Shown in pieces: positions 1-9,600 of a stretch of DNA of 19,125 nucleotides (position 1 is its first letter; every line of letters starts with the position of its first letter). The position numbers were made by a program, and so were the translations under genes. Source of the stretch: JBALVT01 sp036961345. Its GTDB lineage: Bacteria; Pseudomonadota; Gammaproteobacteria; Pseudomonadales; Halieaceae. Under the pieces are notes generated by a model. That model did no database searches, was not told the origin of the DNA, and saw only the letters and a program-made list of their open reading frames with translations. The stretch lies in contig JBALVT010000070.1 of assembly GCA_036961345.1 (NCBI GenBank), forward strand, positions 1 to 19,125. Reading direction: 5' to 3'.

Positions 1-1
1 C

Positions 2-409
2 TCGTTGGCTCCGCGATTACTCGTGGCCTTCGGGGAACAACGTGACCGGTTCAAAAATGCGGGAGAGCTGCAGAAGTATGCTGGTATTGCCCCGGTGACG
101 GAGCGAAGCGGCCAGAAATGTTGGATACATTGGCGCTGGCACTGCACAACGTTTCTCAGGCAAACCTTTGTGGAATGGGCCGCTCAGACGGTTCGTAAGT
201 CCTTTTGGGCCGGTGAATTCTATCGGCAGCAGCGGGGAAAAGGCTGCACACATCAGGCGGCAGTGAGGGCATTGGCCTTTAAATGGATTAGAATCGTGTA
301 CCGCTGCTGGCAGACGGGAATTCGTTATGATGAGGCGCTCTACTTAAAGACCCTGGCACGCAAAGGTTCACCACTGTTGGCGGAGCAAGGTACCCTTAAA
401 TATGCTTGA
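2..409 (+). CDS. IS110-family transposase, C-terminal fragment (cut by window edge)
   Basis: The reading frame is open from base 2, so the gene begins outside the window; the TTG at 5 is probably an internal codon. The visible 135 or so residues match the C-terminal Transposase_20 half of IS110-family enzymes: an APRLLVAFGEQRDRF segment, then ELQKYAGIAPVTERSGQ, which holds the conserved serine of this family, then a basic helical tail ending near LARKGSPLL. Family members usually carry an N-terminal RuvC-like DEDD domain, which would lie upstream and cannot be seen. IS110 enzymes move DNA with a bridge RNA and normally leave no terminal inverted repeats, so the element's right end cannot be placed. 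The stop codon is 86 bases from the end of the convergent DUF3604 gene. Whether the full copy is intact is unknown. Confidence 0.85.
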   Translation, partial: SLAPRLLVAFGEQRDRFKNAGELQKYAGIAPVTERSGQKCWIHWRWHCTTFLRQTFVEWAAQTVRKSFWAGEFYRQQRGKGCTHQAAVRALAFKWIRIVYRCWQTGIRYDEALYLKTLARKGSPLLAEQGTLKYA

Positions 410-495
410 CCGAACACCTCAGGGCATGAAGGGGATATCAAGATCCAGGGAACGCGTGACAGTCGCCTGGAACTATAAAGTAAGTATCATTCGCT

Positions 496-2418
496 TCAGG
501 GCGTATACCAGATCGGTGAAGTGTAGGCGCGTTCCTGCGTAGAGACCGGGGCGCCCTCGGGAATAGGGACGTCGAAGCGGTAGGCATCGTAGGTAGACCA
601 GCGCGGCGTAGGAATTTCGATAACGCGAGCGTAATAGAATGCACGCTGCTGCGGATCAAAATCCGGGTCGCTCCACACGGTTCCAAGTTCGGAAGATCCA
701 ATACTGTTGGTCCAGGAGGCGGTGCTGGCATCTACGGTATTGCCCACTGCGGGCAACTTGCCCTTGCTGTCTGCCTGGCGTTTATCGGACCATGAGACGT
801 CATAGACTTTTTCATGGGTGTTTTTGCCGTCTTGCCAGCCTTTGATGATTTGAATGCGATCCAAATTGGCGCCGATGGCGTCTCGCAAGGCATACACCAT
901 GAAAGAGGGGGCTTTACCCGCATCGGAGTTGGGTAAGTCTCCACCCATGGGTACGCCCTTCGAATAACCTGCAAATGCCGGTGCACGGCTATTCATGTCC
1001 GCTTCTGTAAAGTCCCAGCCACCAAAAAACCGCACGGTCATGCGACTGCCCGTTGTGGCATACACCTCTTTGCGCTCCATGGCATCAAACAGTGCCTCGC
1101 GGGTGTTGTCGGTAGCCCATACGGCGGCTAGTCCTGAGGCCACCTGCTGCCAACCCATGATAGTGCCAGCATCGGTTGCCATGAACGGATGGGTCATCCT
1201 TTCCGGCGAGGGCTCCGCGCCGGCATGTTTGCCAAAGAAATTATCTTCCTGGGCTGTTGCCAGGGAGGTGTGGGAATCCGTGGAACCAATCATGCCAAAT
1301 TTGTAGGGGTTGGTTTTCAGGCGTGATTCAATCGCCAGGCCGCGTTTGAGCGCTTCGCGGGCATATTCACCGGCCAGCATGTCATCAGTTTTCGCCGCGG
1401 ATACATCCAGGTTGCCTATTGCCCAGGTTTCATAATCGGCAAATTCATCGTCGGGGGAGAGCAGTGGATGGGTTTCGCCATCGCCCTTTATTTGCGTCGC
1501 TTCGTACAGTGGTTCCCACTTGGCGCGCTGTTCAACATATTTTGCATCCAGGCGTTTGCCATCGTACTGGGCCTTCATGGGAAACATAATGCCGTTTGCC
1601 AAATTGCCGTTGTGGGCGATAGCCAGGACATCGCCGCCGGTTTTTTGTTCGTAGTCAGTCAACCACTGCCAAAGATCTCTTGGATTGATGCTACCCTTGG
1701 GTGGGGAGGCGGTAAAAGGCACCATCTGTCCGCCTTTACTCGCGTCATCCCGATAAACCACCACCCGGTGCATGTTGTTGCCTTTGACCAGTGAGGTCCA
1801 TTCGTAACCGATAAAAGCGGTGAACCTTCCCGGGTCGTTGAATCGCTCTGCCGCTGCCACCGTGCGCGCCCAGGCATCTTTATAAGGCTTTGAATCGGGT
1901 TCGTAGACCAGCGAATCGGGGAATTTTCCCTGTGAGAATAAGCCAATTAGTTCAATGGCTACACCCACTCCATCGCCCGCCATTACACGCTCGTACCAAT
2001 CTTTACCTGTGGGGTCTGACAAGATATGGGGGGCGCCCGCCAGCATGTCGGGAAAGAAACCCATATTGTCGGAGTGATCGGCAATCACCAGAAAATCCAG
2101 TGGCCGCGACAGTCTGACTGGGCCGGCCGAGGTGGAGTTTACCTCTTCACCGCGGGCAAAACGGTAAGCTTCATCCAGCCCAAGGCGGTTGCCAAATGCG
2201 CCGGCATCCATGGAAATATCGGTGTGCAGGTGGGTGTCGCCCCAGTAAGCCTGGCTGGCAAAATTTCTGCCTGCGTAGGGGGAGTAGGCTTTTCCTGTGT
2301 AGGCATCGGACAGGATGTTCTCAGCGTTTTCGGGGGCGGGAACCTGAGCCTGCGCGGGCAGCATTGCACATGCTAGTGCGGCTGCCAGAAGTAGTCTGTG
2401 AGATCGGGTAGGGGGCAT
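496..2418 (-). CDS. Secreted DUF3604 (PHP-like) protein
   Basis: The 640-residue product has a clear Sec signal peptide (RSHR, then a hydrophobic run, then AQA before Q25), so it should be periplasmic or secreted. The mature protein matches DUF3604 along its whole length. YWGDTHLHTDISMDAG at about 58-73 supplies the HxH motif (H63, H65), VIADHSDNMG at about 111-120 gives an Asp-His pair, and AIAHNGN and GSTDSHT follow further on. These resemble the metal-binding positions of the PHP phosphoesterase/amidohydrolase-like fold. The family has no settled substrate, so the reaction is unknown; metal-dependent hydrolysis is inference. The start ATG is preceded by AGGAC at a good distance. The gene lies downstream of fbpC on the same strand with a 111-base gap, so co-transcription with the iron importer is possible but not shown. 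Confidence 0.9.
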   Translation of the reverse strand: MPPTRSHRLLLAAALACAMLPAQAQVPAPENAENILSDAYTGKAYSPYAGRNFASQAYWGDTHLHTDISMDAGAFGNRLGLDEAYRFARGEEVNSTSAGPVRLSRPLDFLVIADHSDNMGFFPDMLAGAPHILSDPTGKDWYERVMAGDGVGVAIELIGLFSQGKFPDSLVYEPDSKPYKDAWARTVAAAERFNDPGRFTAFIGYEWTSLVKGNNMHRVVVYRDDASKGGQMVPFTASPPKGSINPRDLWQWLTDYEQKTGGDVLAIAHNGNLANGIMFPMKAQYDGKRLDAKYVEQRAKWEPLYEATQIKGDGETHPLLSPDDEFADYETWAIGNLDVSAAKTDDMLAGEYAREALKRGLAIESRLKTNPYKFGMIGSTDSHTSLATAQEDNFFGKHAGAEPSPERMTHPFMATDAGTIMGWQQVASGLAAVWATDNTREALFDAMERKEVYATTGSRMTVRFFGGWDFTEADMNSRAPAFAGYSKGVPMGGDLPNSDAGKAPSFMVYALRDAIGANLDRIQIIKGWQDGKNTHEKVYDVSWSDKRQADSKGKLPAVGNTVDASTASWTNSIGSSELGTVWSDPDFDPQQRAFYYARVIEIPTPRWSTYDAYRFDVPIPEGAPVSTQERAYTSPIWYTP

Positions 2419-2529
2419 TTGACGTCCTGTCTATTTGTTAGGAAAGGAAGTGACAGTTGTTAGCTTAGATCAGATCATGCCACTGTTCCAGTGATGCCAT
2501 TACCCACTAATAGATTAGAGTGCCCGAAA

Positions 2530-3576
2530 TTATAGGCGGGTGTTTTTAAACACCACGTGGTGCTGCATGTTAAATGATATCGGCAGGGCTGCCCCAACGG
2601 GAAGATCAACATGGCTGGGCGTCAGGCATGGCATGATTTGCCCATCCGTTGCTTTTAGCTGATACAAATAGTGCGCGCCGCGAAACGCCTTTTGGATTAT
2701 CTCAAAGCTGGTTTCGCTCCCGGCGTCGTAAACAATGTCATCGGGCCGAATAAGCAAACGCAGCATGTCACCGGGAGCGGTGGGTATTTCTGTGTTGAGT
2801 TGTCCCAGCGCAGGTTGCATTTCGCCAAGCGCGTTAACCGAAATGTTTAGCAAAGTCCCCTGGCCAATAAAGCCAGCGACGAACTCGTTCCCGGGATTGT
2901 GATACAGGTTGTAAGGAGTATCTGTCTGCGCCACCAGACCCGCATTTAAAACGCTTATGTGGTCAGCCATGGCAAAGGCCTCTTGCTGGTCGTGGGTGAC
3001 CAAAAGAGCAGTGATGTGTTTTTGCCTTAGAATCTGACCTACCTCGCCAGCAAGTTGTTCTCGAAGTTCGCTGTCCAGGTTTGAGAAGGGCTCATCCAAT
3101 AGAAGTATGTCTGGTTCCGGGGCCATTGCGCGTGCCAACGCCACGCGTTGCTGCTGCCCTCCGGACAATTCATGCGGGAACGCTTTGGCACTGCTTTCCA
3201 AACCTACCAGAGAGAGCAGTTCTGCGATTCTGGACTGTCTTGCAGACCTGCCAAGCTGTGCCAAACCGAAACCCACATTGCGTTCTATATTTAAATGAGG
3301 GAATAGTGCGAAGTCCTGAAACACCATGCCCACTTTACGTTGTTCGGGTGGAATTTGATTTTTGTTGGAACTCACTATCCGGCCGCTAATTGCTACTTCG
3401 CCTGCAGCAACCGCTTCAAAACCCGCGATAGCACGTAGCAATGTTGTTTTGCCGCAGCCCGATGGTCCCAGCAGGCAGCCGATCTGTCCTTTTTCAAGAT
3501 TAAGTGAAACATCCTTTACGGCGTCAAAGTCGCCGTAACTCACCCGCACATTTTTAAGCTCGAGCTGATTCGTCAT
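2530..3576 (-). CDS. fbpC: Ferric iron ABC transporter ATP-binding protein
   Basis: This 348-residue ATPase energises the FbpABC-type Fe(III) importer at the cytoplasmic face of the inner membrane. All nucleotide-binding motifs are present: Walker A GPSGCGKTT (37-45), Q-loop Q87 in VFQDFALFPHL, signature LSGGQ (137-141), Walker B ILLLDEP (157-163) and switch His195 in LLVTHDQQEAF. A C-terminal extension of about 110 residues fits the TOBE-like regulatory domain of the iron/polyamine/sulfate importer group. The start overlaps the end of fbpB by four bases, indicating translational coupling. Motifs alone cannot exclude another substrate in this ABC subgroup, but the adjacent FbpA-type binding protein and Fur-like site make iron the best reading. 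Confidence 0.93.
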   Translation of the reverse strand: MTNQLELKNVRVSYGDFDAVKDVSLNLEKGQIGCLLGPSGCGKTTLLRAIAGFEAVAAGEVAISGRIVSSNKNQIPPEQRKVGMVFQDFALFPHLNIERNVGFGLAQLGRSARQSRIAELLSLVGLESSAKAFPHELSGGQQQRVALARAMAPEPDILLLDEPFSNLDSELREQLAGEVGQILRQKHITALLVTHDQQEAFAMADHISVLNAGLVAQTDTPYNLYHNPGNEFVAGFIGQGTLLNISVNALGEMQPALGQLNTEIPTAPGDMLRLLIRPDDIVYDAGSETSFEIIQKAFRGAHYLYQLKATDGQIMPCLTPSHVDLPVGAALPISFNMQHHVVFKNTRL

Positions 3577-5240
3577 TGCGGATCTTCCTTAATCATGGCG
3601 CGGGTCATCAATATCACAGGCAGTAATCCTATCAGCACGATGGCAAGCGCTGGTGCGGCCGCATCTACCAGGCGCTCATCCGAGGCCAATTCATAGGTTC
3701 GCACCGCAAGTGTATTGAAGTTGAAGGGTCGCAAAATTAATGTGGTTGGCAACTCCTTCAGTACATCGACAAACACCAGCAATAGTGCAGTGAGCAACGA
3801 AGGACGCAGCATGGGCACATGAATACGTTTCAGTACTTGTAGCGGGCGGTACCCTAAAGAGCGGGCAGATTCATCGATAGAGGGTTTTATTTTCAAAAGA
3901 CCTGATTCGACAGATTGCAGTGACACCGATAGAAATCTCACCACATAGGCAAACACCAGCGCGCCGAGAGTGCCGCTCAGTAGAAGGCCACTCGATAGAT
4001 CAAAGTACTCGCGAAGAAAGGAATCCAGCGTATTATCAAACCAGGCGAATGGGATAAGAACACCAACGGCGATAACGGTGCCGGGTACGGCATATCCCAT
4101 CCCCGACATGCGTACGGCGCTGACTTCTACCGGGCCGGGGTGTAGACGTTTGCCGTAACCCAGCAGCAAGGCCAGGGCGAGGCAGCACAGTGCGGCGATG
4201 GCTGCCAGCATAAAGCTGTTCAACACCAAATCCCAAAAAGCCTGATTCAATGTATCTTGCCAATGGGCAGCGGCCCACAGGAAAAGCTGCCCGGCGGGAA
4301 GTAGAAAACCAAAAAACACAGTGCTGAACAAAAGGCAGAAGCTCAATATGCCTCGCCAGCCTGGCAAGTTGATTCTTGCTGGTGTTCCCTGTGCTGAGCC
4401 GTGATGAAAACGCATTTTGTTGCGCGACCAGCGTTCCAGTACGACTAATGCAAAAACGAACAGTAGTAGTAGGGCAGACAACTGCGCGGCGCTGCGCAAT
4501 TCCCCCAGGCCATACCAGGTACGGAAGATACCGGTGGTGAATGTGCTTACACCGAAGTAGTCGACCGTGCCGTAGTCTGCAAGAGTCTCCATTAGCGCCA
4601 GACTCACACCGGCGACAATGGCCGGCCTGGCAAGTGGTAACGCAACCTGGGCGAACGTTTGCCAGGGGTTCTTACCCAGACTTCGGCTCGCCTCGAGAAC
4701 CGCCGTGGACTGTTCGGTGAATGCTACGCGGGCGAGTAAATACACATAGGGATAGAGCACCAGAGAGAGCATGCAAATGGCCCCGCCCACCGAGCGAATT
4801 TCGGGAAACCAATACTCTCCATAGCCCAGGCCCGAGTAGTCGCGCAGGGCGGTTTGCACTGGGCCAGTAAAATCCAGTAAACCGGTGTAGGTATAAGCAA
4901 TAATGTAGGCGGGCATGGCCATTGGCAACAACAGCGCCCAGTTGAAAAATCGCCTGCCGGGGAAGTTGCACATGGCGGTTAGCCAGGCTCCGCTTACGCC
5001 CAGCAAAAAAGTGCCAATTCCAACACCAATCATTAGTGCCGCTGAGTTGGCGATATAATCAGCGAGAACCGTATCGCGCAGGTGTTGCCAAATATCGCTA
5101 TAGGGCAGGGCGAGGCTGGCGACAACGACCAGCACCGGAATGCTGATGACGCTCGCAACGAAAACGAGGCTTATTCGCCAGCCCGAGGGTCGTGCTTGTG
5201 AACCGGGTATTTCTATAGTGCTGGTCGTCGCTATTTCCAA
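3573..5240 (-). CDS. fbpB: Ferric iron ABC transporter permease, two fused modules
   Basis: A 555-residue polytopic membrane protein forming the iron channel of the importer. It contains two BPD_transp_1-type halves in one chain, as is usual for FbpB/SfuB/HitB. Each half carries the EAA-loop that docks on the ATPase: EASRSLGKNPW at about 181-191 and ESARSLGYRPL at about 455-465, both followed by a proline-rich PLARPAI/PMLRPSL segment. The N-terminus has a short polar stretch before the first membrane span (SLVFVASVISIPVLVVVASLAL). The gene overlaps fbpC by four bases and its start lies inside the end of fbpA by ten bases, so the three genes form one compact operon. Confidence 0.93.
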   Translation of the reverse strand: MEIATTSTIEIPGSQARPSGWRISLVFVASVISIPVLVVVASLALPYSDIWQHLRDTVLADYIANSAALMIGVGIGTFLLGVSGAWLTAMCNFPGRRFFNWALLLPMAMPAYIIAYTYTGLLDFTGPVQTALRDYSGLGYGEYWFPEIRSVGGAICMLSLVLYPYVYLLARVAFTEQSTAVLEASRSLGKNPWQTFAQVALPLARPAIVAGVSLALMETLADYGTVDYFGVSTFTTGIFRTWYGLGELRSAAQLSALLLLFVFALVVLERWSRNKMRFHHGSAQGTPARINLPGWRGILSFCLLFSTVFFGFLLPAGQLFLWAAAHWQDTLNQAFWDLVLNSFMLAAIAALCCLALALLLGYGKRLHPGPVEVSAVRMSGMGYAVPGTVIAVGVLIPFAWFDNTLDSFLREYFDLSSGLLLSGTLGALVFAYVVRFLSVSLQSVESGLLKIKPSIDESARSLGYRPLQVLKRIHVPMLRPSLLTALLLVFVDVLKELPTTLILRPFNFNTLAVRTYELASDERLVDAAAPALAIVLIGLLPVILMTRAMIKEDPQ

Positions 5241-6280
5241 CGGGCCCTGTCCATAGCCATTACGGCACGGGCGTTGAGCTTGCCCAATTCACTAACGTCC
5301 ACCGAATCGGCTTTGAACTCTCCCCATGACTGCAATAGTTCGCTGGGGGCGACATCCGGGCTCACCGGATATTCCATATTGGTTTGGGCGTACCACTGCT
5401 GGCTTTGGTCTCGTGCCAGGAACTCGAGAAGCTTCTGTGCCTCAACGGTATTTTTGGCCGCTGCCGTGATTCCAGCGCCACTGACATTAATGTGTGTACC
5501 GCGGTCATTTTGATTGGGCCAGAACACGGCAACTTTTGCAGCTGCCTCACGTTCGGCGCTGTCGCTGGAGTTAACCATGGCGCCCAGGTAATAACTGTTA
5601 ACAACTGCGATATCACACTGCCCGGCGGCAACGGCTTTGATTTGGTCGCGATCACCTCCCTGTGGGGGGCGCGCAAAGTTGGCAACGAAAGCGGGTAGCC
5701 AGGCATCGGTGCGTTTTTCACCTGCGGTGGCAATCATGCCGGCGACCAGAGACTGGTTATAGATATTGCTGGAAGAGCGAATACATATTTTGTGGCTCCA
5801 CTGCTTGCCAGCGAGATCTTCATAGCTGTTAAGTTCCTCAGGCCGTACCCTGTCTTTGGCGTACACGAAGAACCGCGCACGCACCGACAAACCGACCCAA
5901 TAATCCTCGGAGCTGCGGAGATTTGCGGGAATTTCAGCCTTGAGAAGTTCCGATTTGAAAGGCTGTAATACTCCGGCTTCCTGTGCGCGGTATAAACGGC
6001 CGGCATCCGTTGTCAGCAGGAGATCTGCCGGCGAGTTTCTTCCTTCACTTTGCAGGCGGGTAAGCAGGGCGTCACCTTTGCCGGTAACGAGGTTCACATC
6101 GATGCCAGTCTCGGCAGAAAATTTGTCGAGTAGGGGCTTGATCAGGGCTTCCTGCCTGGCGGAGTATATGTTGACCTCCGCCGCCGCCACTGTATATGTC
6201 GCTCCCAGGCCTACCACAAGAAGGGCACCGGTAAGGGCTCCAGTAAGGGTGTTCCAGGTAGTGTTGCGAGAGCCGACCAT
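5231..6280 (-). CDS. fbpA: Periplasmic Fe(III)-binding protein of ABC importer
   Basis: Binds ferric iron in the periplasm and delivers it to the permease. From the chosen ATG the product is 349 residues: a signal peptide (TLTGALTGALLVVGLGATYTV, cut near AAA-E), then the FbpA/FutA-type start EVNIYSARQEALIKPLLDKF. The family's iron ligands include a tandem Tyr pair, visible here as Y230-Y231 in VNSYYLGAM. The frame extends upstream to a TTG at 6349, but that version would put 23 extra residues, with no reason to be there, in front of the signal peptide and would start inside the promoter/Fur region. The ATG at 6280 has an AGGA about nine bases upstream. First gene of the fbpABC operon and probably repressed by Fur when iron is plentiful. 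Confidence 0.92.
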   Translation of the reverse strand: MVGSRNTTWNTLTGALTGALLVVGLGATYTVAAAEVNIYSARQEALIKPLLDKFSAETGIDVNLVTGKGDALLTRLQSEGRNSPADLLLTTDAGRLYRAQEAGVLQPFKSELLKAEIPANLRSSEDYWVGLSVRARFFVYAKDRVRPEELNSYEDLAGKQWSHKICIRSSSNIYNQSLVAGMIATAGEKRTDAWLPAFVANFARPPQGGDRDQIKAVAAGQCDIAVVNSYYLGAMVNSSDSAEREAAAKVAVFWPNQNDRGTHINVSGAGITAAAKNTVEAQKLLEFLARDQSQQWYAQTNMEYPVSPDVAPSELLQSWGEFKADSVDVSELGKLNARAVMAMDRARWK

Positions 6281-6316
6281 AGCGTTATATCCTGTTGTTG
6301 ATCCGGGGTAGTTGTT

Positions 6317-6335
6317 GAGAATGCTTATTATTCCT
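6317..6335 (-). promoter_or_regulatory. Fur-box-like operator upstream of fbpA
   Basis: Read on the minus strand, the 19 bases AGGAATAATAAGCATTCTC match the classical Fur consensus GATAATGATAATCATTATC at 13 of 19 positions; the opposite orientation matches at 12, reflecting its palindromic character. It ends 37 bases upstream of the fbpA ATG and covers the proposed -10 hexamer, where iron-loaded Fur would block RNA polymerase. Seen in sequence; binding is inferred. Confidence 0.55.
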
Positions 6336-6354
6336 ATTTGCAGGATCAAAGCAA
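6327..6354 (-). promoter_or_regulatory. Candidate sigma70 promoter of fbpABC
   Basis: On the minus strand, TTGCTT (6349-6354) is followed after 16 bases by AATAAT (6327-6332). The -10 matches 5 of 6 consensus positions and the -35 only 3 of 6. The overlap with the Fur-like palindrome and the distance to the ATG at 6280 make it a reasonable start site for an iron-repressed operon. Confidence 0.4.
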
Positions 6355-6453
6355 GGGATTAATCGTGCAATTCTCGGGTGCCTGTTCGACCCTGTAGCAT
6401 TCTAAGTCGGAATTTGTTTTAGCAAAACCACTATCCTGTATACGGTGCAGTCT

Positions 6454-6485
6454 TGGCTGGGGTAAACCCCGAGTGCATTCAGCCA
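6454..6485. repeat. Nested inverted repeat in the divergent promoter region
   Basis: Outer arms TGGCTG (6454-6459) and CAGCCA (6480-6485) enclose an inner GGGG-TAAA-CCCC palindrome (6459-6470). No T-tract follows on either strand, so this is not a standard terminator. It could be an operator for the rightward sugar-oxidation operon or for fbpA; function is unknown. Confidence 0.3.
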
Positions 6486-6604
6486 GGTGGGACTGTACAG
6501 CGCCAGACTTTCGGGTATAGTGGTCAAGTGGTCAGGCCAATTATCCTATAACTCTAAGTTTGCCGGTGTCTTTGCCGATACCGGTACCGGTACAGCAGGT
6601 TGTC

Positions 6605-9600
6605 ATGCGTAATAAAATAATCGTTGTCGTGCTACTAATCATCGGCCTGGCTGTGTATTGGCGTTACGGACCCGAAGCTGTGCCTGAGTTTGAACTCGAG
6701 GAAGGTTTTACTGCACTTTACGATGGGAAATCTCTTGCAGGCTGGCGTGTTATAGGCGGCCAGTCGACGTTCGAGGCCGCTGGTGAGGAAATCATCGGTC
6801 GCCACGGGCCCGGCGAGAACACCTTTTTGCGCACCGATAAAACTTTTGCCAATTTTGACCTGCGCTTGCAAATGCGTTGGCAAGAGCTGGGCAATTCCGG
6901 CGTGCTATTTCGCGCCCAGCAAGATGGCGCCCAGGGACGTGCGTTTGGCTACCAGTTTGAACTGGACCACGCGGAGCGCTCCTGGAGTGGTGGCATCTAT
7001 GACGAAGCCCGGCGTGGTTGGCTCGCCACACTTGAAAACAATGAAGAGGCGCGCCGGGCGATCGACCACCAGGGTTGGAATGATGTGCGCATTGAAGTGC
7101 GCGGCGCGAGTTTGAAAACCTGGATAAACGATGTTCCCGCTGGGGATATTGTCGATGCGCTGGACGCCGAGGGATTTATTGCGCTGCAGGTTCACGCTGG
7201 TGATCAGGGGATTATGCATTGGCGCCGTATTCGAATAGCGGAGTTACCCGCGCTTGGGCAGCCCGGAGAAGGCCTGACTAGTGCGGATGAGTGGCAAGCG
7301 CAGAACATCTCCGATTTCAATGTCGCCAATGGCAGTCTCAGTGGAGGGTTTGCCGAAGGCGACAGCCACATGACCGCGCGCAGACAACTTGATGATGCCA
7401 TCGTACGAATGAACGTGCCGGCATGTGATCAGGCCACAGTGATTCGAATGCGTCAGAGTACCGGCGACGGCCATGGCAGTTCTTACGCCCAGCTAAAAGT
7501 GTACGCCGATTCGGCCCAGGCCAGTATTGTAAGCCCGGAGGGTGAAACAGCGTTTAAACCGCTGAAGCTTGACGGCGCTACCCGCCACAATCTCACGCTG
7601 GTTGCGGTGGGCGGAGGTGTGACCTTTTCTGTTGGCGACCGAGATGCCGCACGTTCTATGAATTCAGGCTTGGAGAGTCGAGGCCAGTTGGAAATTGCAC
7701 CCGCGCGCTGTGGTGAAAGTTTTGAAATTAATGGTTTTCAGTGGACCAATCTGAAAGAAAAGAGTACTGAAGTTCTGTTTTACCAGACCCTGGACAATGA
7801 ACCTGCACCCGTCCTGAGCCCCGAGGAGGCCCGCAAGGATTTTCGCATAGCGCCTGGATTCGAAGTGGAACTGGTGGCTGCCGAGCCACTGGTGGAAGAC
7901 CCCGTCGCGATGTCCTGGGACGAATATGGCCGGCTTTACGTTGTGGAGCTGCGGGGCTATATGCCTGATGCCTATGGTACGGGACGCAATGAGCCCGTCG
8001 GTCAGGTCGTGCGACTTGAAGATGTCGACGGTGATGGTCAAATGGACACCAGCGAGGTATTCCTGGGTAAATTGGTTAACCCAAGAGCCGTGGCAGTGGT
8101 GAACGAGGGGGTCTTGATTGGTGAACCGCCGAATCTGTGGTTGTGCGAATTGCCCTCGCGGGATTCGGTATGTGAAAACAAAAAAAGTGTCGGCGACTAT
8201 GCGCCTGATGTTAATACCGCAAGCGTAGAACACCTGGAGAATGGTTTGCGCCTGGGCCTGGATAATTGGCTCTATAATTCCAAATCGTCGCGCAAACATC
8301 GTCTGTTTGAGGGGCAATTGCTGCAGCACGAAAATCTTTTTCGAGGGCAGTGGGGTATTACTCGAGACAATTACGGTCGTCTTATGTACAACCATAACTC
8401 TACGTGGCTGCAAGCCGATTTATTTGCGGCTGAGGATTTGGTGGCATCTGGCAACACATCCGCGTTTCCCGGTTTGGGTGTTAATTTGACCCAGACCAGT
8501 GAAGTGTTTTCTGCGCGGGTAAACCCCGGCGTCAATCGCGCTTACCTGAAGGGCACTTTGCGTCCTGATGGGCGCTTGCACAAAGCCACTGGCGTGAGCG
8601 GTCTGGTGGCCTACCGCGGTGATCAGTTTCCGCAAAACTATCGAAACAATGTTTTTGTACCTGAAGTTGCGGCTAATGTGGTGGCGCAAATTTCCCTGCG
8701 CGAAGATGGCATGGAACTGGTGGCCGAACATCAGTTATACGAAGACGAAAAGTGGGGGCAGCGAGAGTTCATGGCCTCTACGGATGAGCGCTTCCGCCCG
8801 GTGGATGCCATGAACGGCCCCGACGGTGCGCTGTACGTGATCGATATGTATCGCGGTATCGCACAGGACCAGCACTTCCTGACTGACGAGCTGCGAGACC
8901 AGATTTTTCAACGAAAACTGGATAAACCGCTCGGGCATGGGCGAATCTGGCGCGTACGCCATAACGCCGGCAATACTGAGCGGGGTGGGCCCAATCTGGC
9001 GGATGCCAATCAGACACAGTTGTTGGCTTATCTGTCCCACAGTAACGGCTGGGTGCGCGACACTGCGCAGCGCTTGCTTCTGAAACCGCAAGGCACTCTG
9101 CGCGCTGCATTGGCACCATTGGCCACCGGCTCGGATTCGCTTGCGGCGATTCATGCACTTTGGACTCTCGAGGGCCGCGGTGAGCTTGATCGCGAACTGG
9201 TACTTGAGATTATGGCTATACCTGACGTGCGCAGGCAGATACAGGCGCTGCGTGCAGGGCGTCCACAATTCCGTGCTGAGGATGTTCTGGCATTGGACGC
9301 AGCACTGGGTGAGGCGCCTGAGTCACTGCAAATGCAACTTGCGTTTGTTATGGGTGATTTTGTCGGTGATGCACAGGTGCGAACCCGCTTGTTGAATGTG
9401 TTGTCCGGGGCTTTGTCCAGCCCCTATGTGCGTCAGGCAGTGGTGCGTGCGGCGCAAGGAATTGAGTTTCAGTTCCTGTCTGAGGCATTGGCCAGTGATG
9501 TGTTGGCACATAAGAGTGACACGGCGGAAGCCCTATTGGCTAAACTGGCAGAAAAAGCGTACCGAAGTTTGCGCAAAGATTTAACGTCCACTGAAATGGC

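Larger units (their letters stand above)
6281..6604. promoter_or_regulatory. Divergent intergenic region between fbpA and the large oxidoreductase gene
   Basis: This 324-base stretch separates two outward-facing transcription units. Its left part holds the fbpA promoter and Fur-like site, listed separately. Its middle holds a nested inverted repeat (6454-6485), and its right part has a direct repeat TGGTCA-AG-TGGTCA (6521-6534) followed by TATAAC (6547-6552), a possible -10 for the rightward operon with no convincing -35. I see no credible gene inside it. The TTG at 6560 that extends the downstream frame is treated as non-initiating. Confidence 0.55.

Noticed and set aside
2476..2500. Short CACTG-TTC-CAGTG hairpin between fbpC and the DUF3604 gene
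   Set aside because: Only five base pairs and no T-tract on the minus strand, so it is not supported as a terminator of the iron operon.
6281..6349. TTG-initiated N-terminal extension of FbpA
   Set aside because: It would run through the Fur-like box and put 23 residues before a normal signal peptide; ATG 6280 has AGGA upstream.
6560..6604. TTG-initiated N-terminal extension of the large oxidoreductase
   Set aside because: It adds a proline-rich leader before the membrane anchor and lacks a good ribosome-binding site; ATG 6605 has AGG at suitable spacing.
7664..8413. A 249-codon open frame on the minus strand inside the large oxidoreductase gene
   Set aside because: It lies wholly antisense to a convincingly coding region with recognisable domains, and its translation shows no known motif or plausible start context.
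8735..9268. A 177-codon antisense open frame
   Set aside because: Also fully antisense to the propeller/HEAT part of the same gene; composition looks like a by-product of the codon usage on the other strand.
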